Origin: Shimia sediminis
GTDB lineage: Bacteria; Pseudomonadota; Alphaproteobacteria; Rhodobacterales; Rhodobacteraceae
DNA: 64,000 nucleotides
NCBI RefSeq assembly: GCF_003990645.1
Contig: NZ_RYZK01000007.1
Location: 115,702-179,701, forward strand
Direction of reading: 5' to 3'
Below the pieces are notes generated by a model. It did not search any database. It was not told the origin of the DNA and worked only from the letters and a program-made list of their open reading frames with translations. The translations under genes were made by a program, and so were the position numbers. Below are positions 16,405 through 23,946 of the stretch, one piece after another. Position 1 is the stretch's first letter; each line of letters starts with the position of its first letter.

Positions 16405-17652
16405 TTAAACGTCGCCCGGCCCCTGTCCGTTACGCTTTTCGCGTTGACGCCCCATCAGGCGACCAATGGTGAACGAGGTGCGCGGCGCATAGACATAGCG
16501 CGTGCGGTTACCACCCGAATCCCGGACCCGCATCCGGCTCAGACCAAAGACGATCAGAACCGCATGGCCCGCCGCGATCAGAATGAACAGCGCGGCAGGA
16601 CCAAACCAGTCAATCAGGCCCGACGCGACAAGCGGCGCCGCAATGGCCCCAAGCGCGTAAAAGAACATCAGCGCCGCGGCCAGCTCGACCCGCTCCTCCG
16701 AGGTGGCAAAGTCGTTGGCGTGGGCCGACGCCACCGAATAGATCGGAAAGGCCGTGAGACCGAACAGCCCCGCATTCATCATGATGATCGTGGTGCTCGA
16801 AGGGCCAAGGAAAATGGTCACGAAACACGACAGGACCGCCGCCGCCGACAACCAGATCAGCACCCAGCGGCGGTCAAACTTGTCCGCCAGCCAGCCCACC
16901 GGGTATTGCGCCAGCGCGCCGCCCAGCACAAAGGCCGCAAGGAACCAGGCGATCTGGTCCGCCGCCAGCCCGACCTCAGCGCCATAAACCGGGCCGACCA
17001 TGCGGAAACTGGCAGAACTCAGCGCCGCGACCACAACCCCCGCGGCGGCAAGGGGCGAGCTGGCCACCGCCAGCATTGGCCGCAGACGCGGGGCATCAGG
17101 GGTTTCGGGCTGTGCGGATTTCGACAGGGTCAGCGGCAAAAGCGCGGCACAACAGATGATGGCCAACAGGTTGTACGACACGTATGAGGCAGGCTCCAGC
17201 ACGCTGATCACCATCTGCGCACAAAGCGACCCGCCCATGTCCACGATCCGGTAGGTGCCCATGGCACGGCCCCGTGTCTCGTTGGTGACCTTGGCCTGCA
17301 ACCAGGCCTCGACCACCGTGTAACAGCCCGCCACGCACAGGCCCGATGCAATCCGCATCAAGGCCCAGCCCCAGGGGTCGATCCACAGAAAGTGGGCAAT
17401 CAGGCTGATGGCCCCGGTGGCGGTAAAGGCCGCAAAGGCGCGCGAATGGCCCACGCTGCCCATCAGCCGGGGTGCCCACCAGCAGCCAATGAAAAAGCCC
17501 AGGAAATGCGCCGAGCCCAACAGACCGATCTGCGCCGTGCTGAACCCAAGGGTGATCCCCGACAGAACATCCAGCGGCCCCACACCTCCGGTGGCTAGCT
17601 GCATCAGAGCGACCGACAGGAACAGGGCAGAGAATGAAATCAGCATGCGCAT
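16405..17652 (-). CDS. MFS transporter (YcaD-like)
   Basis: A 415-residue inner-membrane protein with twelve predicted helices, starting MRMLISFSALFLSVALMQLA and containing GSAHFLGFFIGCWWAPRLMG, SGLCVAGCYTVVEAWL, GRAMGTYRIVDM and GGALAQYPVGWLADKFDRRW, the loop signatures of the YcaD/YfkF group of the major facilitator superfamily. A basic cytoplasmic tail (IGRLMGRQREKRN) follows the last helix. The substrate is not predictable. It lies 64 bases upstream of metG on the same strand but need not be cotranscribed. Confidence 0.85.
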   Translation of the reverse strand: MRMLISFSALFLSVALMQLATGGVGPLDVLSGITLGFSTAQIGLLGSAHFLGFFIGCWWAPRLMGSVGHSRAFAAFTATGAISLIAHFLWIDPWGWALMRIASGLCVAGCYTVVEAWLQAKVTNETRGRAMGTYRIVDMGGSLCAQMVISVLEPASYVSYNLLAIICCAALLPLTLSKSAQPETPDAPRLRPMLAVASSPLAAAGVVVAALSSASFRMVGPVYGAEVGLAADQIAWFLAAFVLGGALAQYPVGWLADKFDRRWVLIWLSAAAVLSCFVTIFLGPSSTTIIMMNAGLFGLTAFPIYSVASAHANDFATSEERVELAAALMFFYALGAIAAPLVASGLIDWFGPAALFILIAAGHAVLIVFGLSRMRVRDSGGNRTRYVYAPRTSFTIGRLMGRQREKRNGQGPGDV

Positions 17653-17754
17653 AATGGCTCACCATGACGTGCTGAGACGGGGTGGCTAGTGCGAATTCGA
17701 CGGGGCGGCGTCGTTTTTGGGTCTTTATGGGCAAATCCCCGCGCGGTTGCTGTT

Positions 17755-18498
17755 CTAACGCAGGATGCGCGCCACCAGCGCCGGGCTGATCCCGTAAAGC
17801 CGCCGCAACAGCCGCGCCTTGCCGACCCAGGTCTCGGGCCTGCGCGCGGCAAGGCCGTCCAGAATGGCCCCGGCGACCGCTTCCGGCGCGTCCTTGGGGG
17901 CCTCCCGGCCCCTGGTCATATCGGTCTCGACCAGCGCTGGCAGAACCTCGTTGATCAACAGGTCCGGCGCGTCCAGTGCCGCCTGATACCGCAGGGCCCG
18001 GGTGAAACTTCGCAGCCCGGCCTTGGTGGCGCAATAGACCGGCGCGCCGGTCTTGGGCGCCAGCGCCAGACCCGAGGTGACATTGCAGACAAAGCCCTGC
18101 GGGGCCGCCGCCAGTGCGGGCAAAAGCCGCTGGGTCAGCCGGATCGGCGCGCTCAGGTTCACCGCGATCTCGGCGTCGATCTGCGCCGTCTGCGCGTCCT
18201 GGCCCGGCACCAGCTGCATCTCGTGTTGCACCCCGGCATTGTTGATCACCCCGCAGAGCGGCAGATCGGCCACCGCCTCGGCCAGCGCGTCAACGGCCTC
18301 GGGCTGGCCCAGATCCGCCACGATCCCGCGCAGCGTAGGGGCGGTCTCGGCGCGCAACCGGTCCAGCGCCGCCGCATCGCGCGCCACCGCAACCACATGC
18401 GCGCCTCGTGCCACCAACGCCTCGCTCACGGCCCGTCCCAGCCCGCGTGAGGCCCCGGTAACTAGGATGGTCCGGTCCTGAAAGGGATCATTGTGCAT
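17755..18498 (-). CDS. Short-chain dehydrogenase/reductase (DltE-like)
   Basis: A 247-residue SDR. The Rossmann glycine motif is VTGASRGLGRAVSEAL (residues about 11-27), NNAG is in LCGVINNAGVQHE, the catalytic serine is in CNVTSGLALAP, and Tyr-Lys are in VYCATKAGLRSFTRALRYQ. The ATG at 18498 follows CGAGG and lies back to back with a TetR gene. The substrate is unknown. The regulator gene starts 83 bases away with an inverted repeat in between, so repression by that TetR protein is likely. Confidence 0.87.
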   Translation of the reverse strand: MHNDPFQDRTILVTGASRGLGRAVSEALVARGAHVVAVARDAAALDRLRAETAPTLRGIVADLGQPEAVDALAEAVADLPLCGVINNAGVQHEMQLVPGQDAQTAQIDAEIAVNLSAPIRLTQRLLPALAAAPQGFVCNVTSGLALAPKTGAPVYCATKAGLRSFTRALRYQAALDAPDLLINEVLPALVETDMTRGREAPKDAPEAVAGAILDGLAARRPETWVGKARLLRRLYGISPALVARILR

Positions 18499-18541
18499 TG
18501 TGGGCCTCGTGTTGTTGTGTTTGCCATTCCCTGCAATATGT

Positions 18542-18566
18542 GAGTAAATATTCATATTTTGTACTC
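18542..18566. promoter_or_regulatory. Inverted repeat, probable TetR operator
   Basis: GAGTA (18542-18546) and TACTC (18562-18566) are arms of an imperfect 25-base palindrome with an A/T-rich centre. It lies in the 83-base space between the divergent SDR and TetR genes, where TetR-family operators usually sit and can cover both promoters. Confidence 0.5.
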
Positions 18567-18581
18567 GCATTGGGGGACCCT

Positions 18582-19169
18582 GTGCAAAGCCTTGCAAATC
18601 CACGAAAAAAGCCGCGCCAGCAGCGGTCCGAAGCCACGGTCGAGGCCATTTTGCAGGCCGCGGCTCGCATTCTGGTGCAACAGGGGCTGAGCGCGCTGAA
18701 CACCAATGCCATTGCCGACCTTGCGGGCGTCAGCGTCGGCTCGCTCTATCAGTATTTCCCCAACAAAACCGCCATCATGGTCGCCCTGATCCGCCGCAAA
18801 CGGGCGCGGCTTGTCGACGGGCTGCGCCAGGCCGCAGAGGCCCCGGCCGAGGATCTGACAGCGGCCCTGGACGCGCTGATCACCGCCACGATTCGCCACC
18901 AGATGGGCTGGCCGGAACTGTCTCAGGCGCTGGACCGGGCCGAGGTGTTCCTGCCGCTGGCCGAAGAGACGGCGGCGCTCAATCGTGAACTTGGCGGGCT
19001 TGTTGCCGGGGTGCTGGCGCGCCACGGCATTGCGGCGTCTCCACCCATGGTGGCGGATGTTCTGGCGCTGTGCCGGGGGATGATTGACGGCGCACTGATG
19101 CGGGACGATCTCGAGGATTTGCCCCGACGCGTGGGCGCGGCGCTGCGCGGGTATCTGGCGCTGCAGTGA
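18582..19169 (+). CDS. TetR/AcrR-family transcriptional regulator
   Basis: A 195-residue regulator. The GTG at 18582 is used because GGGGGA lies six bases upstream; the frame also opens at an ATG at 18498, without a ribosome site and inside the divergent promoter. The N-terminal HTH is in RQQRSEATVEAILQAAARIL, then NTNAIADLAGVSVGSLYQYF and PNKTAIMVALI, the canonical TetR DNA-binding pattern. The C-terminal helical domain has no recognised ligand signature. It most likely represses itself and the divergent SDR. Confidence 0.9.
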   Translation: MQSLANPRKKPRQQRSEATVEAILQAAARILVQQGLSALNTNAIADLAGVSVGSLYQYFPNKTAIMVALIRRKRARLVDGLRQAAEAPAEDLTAALDALITATIRHQMGWPELSQALDRAEVFLPLAEETAALNRELGGLVAGVLARHGIAASPPMVADVLALCRGMIDGALMRDDLEDLPRRVGAALRGYLALQ

Positions 19170-19182
19170 TCCTCTCGGGGCC

Positions 19183-19222
19183 AAGCGGTTTCAAAACCGC
19201 TTAAGCCGCTTGCAAGCGGCTT
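19183..19222. terminator. Tandem hairpins between convergent genes
   Basis: Two adjacent perfect stems: AAGCGGTTT/AAACCGCTT (19183-19202) and AAGCCGCTT/AAGCGGCTT (19203-19222), each with a two-base loop. The arms are related to each other (AAGC-GG/CC). They separate the TetR gene from the convergent ImuA-like gene and probably end transcription from both sides, though T-runs are short. Confidence 0.55.
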
Positions 19223-19228
19223 GCCCGC

Positions 19229-19858
19229 TCAGGCCGGAACCTTTTCCCGAACAGGGGACGTCACGCGGCCCTTGCCGGGCAACTCGGTCACTTGCCAGCT
19301 CTGCACCGGGGCGGTGCGGGCGCGCAGCCGGGTCAGCTGCCAGCGGCTGCGCTCTTCTCCATCGTCCTCCATGTGGTCCGGCTCCATCTGCCAGCGGGTC
19401 TCGATCCCCGGCGCGCCCCCCGTGCCCGGCGTCAGGAGCAATCCCGTCGGCGTCACCTTGCCCTCATCCGCGCCGGTTTCCGCCGCCAGATGCATGCGCC
19501 GCACCGCCGTCAGCCCCGGTGGCCCCGGAATATCCGCCACCACCAGTTCCACCAGCCCGGCGCGCAGCACCTCTTCCATGCTCCACAGCACATCCTCGGG
19601 GCGCAGCGGGCTGACAAAGATGAACCGGCCCGGATTGGTGAACCCCACCACCCCGTCAGGGTTCAGCTTTTGCGGCACCCAGGACGGCGCGATCCAGAAA
19701 ATCGGCCCCTCGGTCTGGGCCGCCAGCCACAGCGCAAAGGTGGTCCGCGCGCGGCCACAGGCCTCGTGCAGGCGGGCGCGGGGCAGGGTCAGGCCATGGG
19801 CCAGTTGCAACTGCGGGCGATCCCGCCAGGGGGCGCGGTCAATCAGATGATGTACCAT
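19229..19858 (-). CDS. ImuA-like SOS mutagenesis protein (RecA/SulA-like)
   Basis: A 209-residue protein beginning MVHHLIDRAPWRDRP at the ATG at 19858, preceded by GGGGG. It resembles alphaproteobacterial ImuA: an aromatic strand IFWIAPSWVPQKLNP, GRFIFVSPLRPEDVLWSMEEVLRAG (equivalent of the RecA-like lever), VVADIPGPPGLTAVRRMHLAAE, and a C-terminal ETRWQMEP...RWQLTRLRARTAPV. No Walker A is present. ImuA usually works with ImuB and DnaE2 in error-prone repair; those are not adjacent here. The LexA-type box upstream supports an SOS role. Confidence 0.65.
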   Translation of the reverse strand: MVHHLIDRAPWRDRPQLQLAHGLTLPRARLHEACGRARTTFALWLAAQTEGPIFWIAPSWVPQKLNPDGVVGFTNPGRFIFVSPLRPEDVLWSMEEVLRAGLVELVVADIPGPPGLTAVRRMHLAAETGADEGKVTPTGLLLTPGTGGAPGIETRWQMEPDHMEDDGEERSRWQLTRLRARTAPVQSWQVTELPGKGRVTSPVREKVPA

Positions 19859-19875
19859 GGCCCCCACTATAGTAT

Positions 19876-19890
19876 GTTCTCTATTTGTTC
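19876..19890 (-). promoter_or_regulatory. LexA (SOS) box, alphaproteobacterial type
   Basis: GTTC (19876-19879), seven bases, GTTC (19887-19890): the direct-repeat GTTC-N7-GTTC operator recognised by LexA of Rhodobacterales and Rhizobiales. It lies 18 bases before the ATG of the ImuA-like gene, inside its promoter. Confidence 0.8.
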
Positions 19891-19987
19891 TCAATATCGG
19901 ATCGCCGCAATTTTCACCGGATTTCCCTCTTGCCGAGCGCGTCAAAACCCCTCAGGCTGACGTGCGGCTCAGGACGAAAGGATCCCC

Positions 19988-20947
19988 ATGTCAGGACACG
20001 GCTATGAAAGCGGCAGGCTGAACCTGCCATTTGTCGGCATCAGCACCTTTGCCAAGCGGGACTATGTAGCGGACTGGGGCCAGATCGACGCCGACGTCGC
20101 GGTCATGGGCGCGCCCTTTGACTTTGGCACGCAATGGCGGTCCGGCGCGCGCTTTGGCCCGCGCGGCGTGCGCGAGGCCTCGACCCTGTTCAGCTTTGGT
20201 CATGCCGGAGCTTACGACCACGAAGATGACGCCACATACCTGCCCGCCGACGTGCGCATCGTTGACATTGGCGACGCCGATATCGTGCACACGGATACGA
20301 CAACCAGCCACGCCAATATCGAAACCGGTGTGCGCGCCATGCTCGCCGCCGGGGCGCTGCCCGTGGTGATTGGCGGAGATCACTCGATCAACATCCCTTG
20401 TATCAACGCCTTTGACGATCAGGGCGACATCCACATCCTGCAGATCGACGCGCATCTCGACTTTGTCGACGAACGCCACGGCGTGCGCTTTGGCCACGGC
20501 AACCCGATGCGCCGCGCGGCTGAGAAACCCTATGTCACCGGGCTGACCCAGGTCGGCATCCGCAACGTCTCGTCCACCGCGAAAGAAGGCTACGAGGCCG
20601 CCCGCACCATGGGCAGCGAAATCCTCTCGGTGCGACAGGCCCGCAAGCTTGGCCCCAAGGGTGTGATCGACCGCATTCCGCCAGGCGCGCGGGTCTATGT
20701 CACCATCGACATCGACGCCTTCTGCCCCTCGATTGCGCCGGGCACCGGCACCCCCAGCCACGGCGGGTTCCTCTATTACGATGTGCTGGAAATGCTGCAA
20801 CAGCTGGCCCGGCGTCACGAGGTTGTCGGCATCGACCTGGTCGAAGTGGCCCCCGATTACGACCCCACCGGCGGCACCGCGATCCTTGCCGCACAGGTCT
20901 TGCTGAACCTCCTTGGCTTTATCTTCCACGCCCGCACCGGGCGCTGA
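19988..20947 (+). CDS. speB: Agmatinase / ureohydrolase family protein
   Basis: A 319-residue arginase-superfamily enzyme. The manganese ligands are visible in IGGDHSIN, LQIDAHLDFVD and TIDIDAFCPSIAPGTGTPSHGG; the N-terminal VMGAPFDFGTQWRSGARFGPRGVRE is typical of agmatinase. It would hydrolyse agmatine (or a related guanidino compound) to putrescine and urea in the cytoplasm. Marine relatives include guanidinobutyrase and other guanidino hydrolases, so the exact substrate is uncertain. The ATG follows AAAGGA. The aldo/keto reductase follows 33 bases downstream, perhaps in the same transcript. Confidence 0.88.
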   Translation: MSGHGYESGRLNLPFVGISTFAKRDYVADWGQIDADVAVMGAPFDFGTQWRSGARFGPRGVREASTLFSFGHAGAYDHEDDATYLPADVRIVDIGDADIVHTDTTTSHANIETGVRAMLAAGALPVVIGGDHSINIPCINAFDDQGDIHILQIDAHLDFVDERHGVRFGHGNPMRRAAEKPYVTGLTQVGIRNVSSTAKEGYEAARTMGSEILSVRQARKLGPKGVIDRIPPGARVYVTIDIDAFCPSIAPGTGTPSHGGFLYYDVLEMLQQLARRHEVVGIDLVEVAPDYDPTGGTAILAAQVLLNLLGFIFHARTGR

Positions 20948-20980
20948 CCCGACAGACCACGAACAGGACATGTCTTACTC

Positions 20981-22024
20981 ATGAAAATGAACTCCCTTGG
21001 CCGCACCGGAATCGAGGTTTCGGCCTATTGCCTCGGCTCCATGACCTTTGGCACCCAGACCCCCGAGAGCGAAGCCCACGCCCAGATCGACATGGCGCTG
21101 GACGGGGGCATCAACTTTGTCGATGCCGCCGAAATGTACCCGGTGAACCCGCTGAAACACGAAAACGTCGGCCGCACCGAAGAGATCATCGGCAACTGGT
21201 TTGCCACATCCGGGCGGCGGGGTGACGTGGTGCTGGCCACCAAACACTCGGGCGAAGGCTTCATGGGGGCGCGCAACGGCGCGCCGATCTCTTCCGCCAC
21301 CATCCCCGAGGCGGTCGAAGGCTCGCTGAAGCGGCTCCAGACCGACCATATCGACCTCTACCAGTTCCACTGGCCCAATCGCGGTTCCTACATGTTCCGC
21401 AAGAACTGGACCTACGATCCCTCGACCCAGAACCGTGCCGAGACACTGGCCCATATCCAAGACGCGCTGGGGGCTCTGCAACGCGAGGTCGACAAGGGCC
21501 GCATCCGCGCCTTTGGTCTTTCCAACGAAAGCGCCTGGGGCACGGCGCAATGGCTGCGGGCCTCTGATGACACCGGCGGTCCACGGGCGGCCACGATCCA
21601 GAACGAATACTCGCTGTTGTGCCGGATGTATGACACCGATCTGGCCGAACTCAGCGTGAACGAAGACGTCGGCCTCCTGGCGTTCTCGCCATTGGCGGCG
21701 GGGCTCTTGACGGGCAAGTATCAGCACGGCGCCATCCCCGAGGCCTCGCGCATGTCGATTGTGGATAATCTCGGCGGGCGCAGAACGCCGCGCGTGTTCG
21801 ATGCGGTGGATGCCTATCTGGCGATTGCCCAGCGGCACGGGCTTGACCCGATCCACATGGCGCTGGCCTTTACGGTGCAGCGCCCCTTCCTCGCGTCAAC
21901 GATCTTTGGGGCGACCCGTCTGGCACAGCTCGAGCACATTCTGGCGGGCACCGATCTGAGACTGAGTGACGAGGTCATGGCCGAGATCAACGATGCCCAT
22001 CACAGCCACCCGATGCCCTACTAG
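20981..22024 (+). CDS. Aldo/keto reductase (Tas-like)
   Basis: A 347-residue NADPH-dependent TIM-barrel reductase. The N-terminus MKMNSLGRTGIEVSAYCLGSMTFG is characteristic; the catalytic tetrad can be read as Asp in NFVDAAEMY, Tyr in the same stretch, Lys in LATKHSG and His in YQFHWPNRG. Cofactor-site motifs GLSNESAWG, AFSPLAAGLLTGKY and STIFGATRLAQLEHIL are present. The Tas subgroup has no settled physiological substrate. It lies downstream of the agmatinase gene with a 33-base gap. Confidence 0.9.
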   Translation: MKMNSLGRTGIEVSAYCLGSMTFGTQTPESEAHAQIDMALDGGINFVDAAEMYPVNPLKHENVGRTEEIIGNWFATSGRRGDVVLATKHSGEGFMGARNGAPISSATIPEAVEGSLKRLQTDHIDLYQFHWPNRGSYMFRKNWTYDPSTQNRAETLAHIQDALGALQREVDKGRIRAFGLSNESAWGTAQWLRASDDTGGPRAATIQNEYSLLCRMYDTDLAELSVNEDVGLLAFSPLAAGLLTGKYQHGAIPEASRMSIVDNLGGRRTPRVFDAVDAYLAIAQRHGLDPIHMALAFTVQRPFLASTIFGATRLAQLEHILAGTDLRLSDEVMAEINDAHHSHPMPY

Positions 22025-22026
22025 GG

Positions 22027-22149
22027 TCAGTGGCTGACCTGGGCGGTTTCAGCGTCGGCAGGAGGCGACTCGAGCGGCGTGAAAACGGCGAGCAAAGTGG
22101 CGCAGAGCAGGACGCCAAGCAGGATCAGCGATTGACGAAAAACATTCAT
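22027..22149 (-). CDS. Small membrane or secreted protein, 40 residues
   Basis: A short frame with ATG at 22149 and stop at 22027, encoding a basic start (MNVFRQSL), one hydrophobic helix (ILLGVLLCATLLAVF) and a short acidic/proline tail (TPLESPPADAETAQVSH). GAGG lies about eight bases upstream of the ATG on the coding strand, and base use fits the neighbours. It could be a single-pass membrane protein or a signal-anchored peptide. Function is unknown. A six-base stem followed by five T on the coding strand (about 22184-22165) lies between the upstream operator array and this start. Confidence 0.5.
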   Translation of the reverse strand: MNVFRQSLILLGVLLCATLLAVFTPLESPPADAETAQVSH

Positions 22150-22290
22150 GACGGGGCCTCATGTTAAAAAGACAGGCCCTGTCTAGCCGCCTGGATCGGG
22201 GGCGTCTTTGCCTTTGGTCAAGTCTGACGGCAATTGTCGGGCAGGGGGCTTTTCGGGCGTCAAAACCTTGCCATGCGGTTAATAACCATT

Positions 22291-22362
22291 TTGTACAAAC
22301 TGGTTAAACCCCGTCAAAAAAGTTGTACAACTTGGAGAGTCCCCCGAAAAAATGTTGTACAA
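22291..22362. promoter_or_regulatory. Three TTGTACAA palindromes at 32-base spacing
   Basis: Identical eight-base palindromes TTGTACAA occur at 22291-22298, 22323-22330 and 22355-22362, exactly 32 bases apart start to start. Each is followed by a similar tail (actggt, cttgga, cttggt). This is the layout of a multi-site operator, all sites on one face of the helix. They lie between the class III CoA-transferase gene and the 40-residue gene, both on the minus strand, so the small gene is the only downstream target. The binding protein is unknown. Confidence 0.7.
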
Positions 22363-22371
22363 CTTGGTCAT

Positions 22372-22386
22372 TTAACCGCCTGTTAA
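22372..22386. promoter_or_regulatory. Candidate CtrA box
   Basis: TTAACCGCCTGTTAA matches TTAA-N7-TTAA, the full CtrA recognition site of alphaproteobacteria. It is ten bases from the last TTGTACAA palindrome and overlaps the stop codon of the CoA-transferase gene. A single short match can arise by chance. Confidence 0.45.
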
Positions 22387-23510
22387 TCTTTGTCGGACGC
22401 CCGTGATCCGCCGCCCAGAACCGGCGCGGTGCGCTCCAGCGCCAGCTCGGCGTCCGAGAATTTCCAAGGCCCCCGCACCCCCGGAACACCCTCTGGCGTG
22501 ATCTTCATACCCCTTGCGACAATCTGCGGATCGGCAAACATGTCACCGATACTGTTGATCGGCCCCGCCGGCACCGTCGCCGCCTCGAGCGCCTGCAACA
22601 GGTCCGCCGAGGTCCACTCCTGCGTCGACTGTTCCAGCGTCGGTGTCAGCACATCGCGATGCTCCACGCGCGCCTGATTGCTGGCATAGCGCGGGTCTTC
22701 GGCCAGGTCGCCGCGCCCCAGAACACCGCACAGTCTCTGGTACTGACCGTCGTTGCCCACGGCCAGGATGATATGTCCATCTTTGGTCTCAACCACTTGA
22801 TAAGGCGTGATATTTGGGTGTGCATTGCCCTTGCGGTTGGGGCTGGTATCGGTCGCCAGATAGTTCATCGCCTGGTTCGCCAAGAGCGCCGTGGCACAGT
22901 CCAGCAGGGACATGTCGATGTGCTGGCCCTTGCCGGTGTGGTGGCGCTGTTCGACCGCTGCGAGAATGCCGATGGTGCCATAAAGACCGGTCACAACATC
23001 CGTGACCGCAACCCCCACCTTTTGCGGCTGGCGTTCGGGCTCGCCGGTGATCGACATCAGCCCGGACATGCCCTGGATCAGGAAATCGTACCCGGCGCGG
23101 CTGGCATAGGGGCCATCCTGCCCAAAGCCGGTGATCGAGCAATAGATCAGCCGGTCATTGACGGCTTTCAGACTGTCATAATCCAACCCGTATTTCGCCA
23201 GTCCACCAACCTTGAAATTCTCGATCAGAATGTCCGCATCCGCCACCAGCTCGCGCACCCGCGCCTGACCCTCCGGCCCGCGAAAATCCACTATTTCCGA
23301 GGACTTACCGCGATTTGCCGCGTAGAAATAGGCTGCGGTTTTGTCGCCGTCCCGCTCGATAAAGGGCGGTCCCCATTTGCGCGTGTCGTCGCCATCCGGG
23401 CTCTCCAGTTTGATCACTTCCGCCCCCAGATCCGCCAGCGCCTGACCAATCCACGGCCCCGCCAAAATGCGTGCCATCTCAACGACTTTCAGACCTTGTA
23501 GCGGTTTCAT
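22383..23510 (-). CDS. Class III CoA-transferase (CaiB/BaiF family)
   Basis: A 375-residue protein starting MKPLQGLKVVEMARILAGPW at the ATG at 23510, which follows AGGAG. Family signatures are GADVIKLESPDGDDTRKWGPPF-like text near residue 35, VLIENFKVGGLAKYGLDYDSL, RLIYCSITGFGQDGPYASRAGYDFLIQGMSGLMSITG and the IDMSLLDCATALLANQAMNYL region; the catalytic aspartate lies near residue 170 in the DMSLLD stretch. Members move CoA between carboxylic acids such as carnitine, formate or dicarboxylates in the cytoplasm. Nothing nearby fixes the substrate. Confidence 0.9.
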   Translation of the reverse strand: MKPLQGLKVVEMARILAGPWIGQALADLGAEVIKLESPDGDDTRKWGPPFIERDGDKTAAYFYAANRGKSSEIVDFRGPEGQARVRELVADADILIENFKVGGLAKYGLDYDSLKAVNDRLIYCSITGFGQDGPYASRAGYDFLIQGMSGLMSITGEPERQPQKVGVAVTDVVTGLYGTIGILAAVEQRHHTGKGQHIDMSLLDCATALLANQAMNYLATDTSPNRKGNAHPNITPYQVVETKDGHIILAVGNDGQYQRLCGVLGRGDLAEDPRYASNQARVEHRDVLTPTLEQSTQEWTSADLLQALEAATVPAGPINSIGDMFADPQIVARGMKITPEGVPGVRGPWKFSDAELALERTAPVLGGGSRASDKD

Positions 23511-23685
23511 GCTGGCTCCTGCTTTTGCGGTGTCCGGGGTCAACCCGGCATGTGGATTCCGTCAGGTTTAGGCAGGGATGAATTTTGACGCAACACTAAT
23601 TTGATCAAATTACACTCAAGAGTTGCGGAACGCGGCCAGTGCACTACCATGTACCTGCGCGACGTCAAACGGGAGAGACCCTCTG

Positions 23686-23946
23686 ATGGATGGATTGATG
23701 ATCTTTGCCTGGATCATACTGCTGATGCTTATCGCATTGATTCTAGGTGTTTTTGTGGTTCTGGCCATGCTGCCGGGAAGAATTGCCGCCAGCCGCAATC
23801 ACCCGCAGGCCGAGGCGGTGAAGGTCGCGGGCTGGCTGGGCGCTCTGGCGTTTGGCGTTTTCTGGCCCCTGGCGCTGGTCTGGGCGTTTTATGTCTCACC
23901 GGGCCAGACGCTGCCTGATGCAAAAACTACGGAGGGCGCGGCATGA
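23686..23946 (+). CDS. DUF3302 inner-membrane protein
   Basis: An 86-residue protein with two hydrophobic helices (MIFAWIILLMLIALILGVFVVLAM-type stretch near the N-terminus and LGALAFGVFWPLALVWAFYV later). The motif RIAASRNHPQAEAVKVAGWLG is the DUF3302 hallmark. GGGAGAG precedes the ATG. It overlaps the HlyD-like gene by ATGA, and DUF3302-HlyD pairs (as with E. coli YiaW/YiaV) are common, so the two probably form one membrane unit. Confidence 0.85.
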   Translation: MDGLMIFAWIILLMLIALILGVFVVLAMLPGRIAASRNHPQAEAVKVAGWLGALAFGVFWPLALVWAFYVSPGQTLPDAKTTEGAA

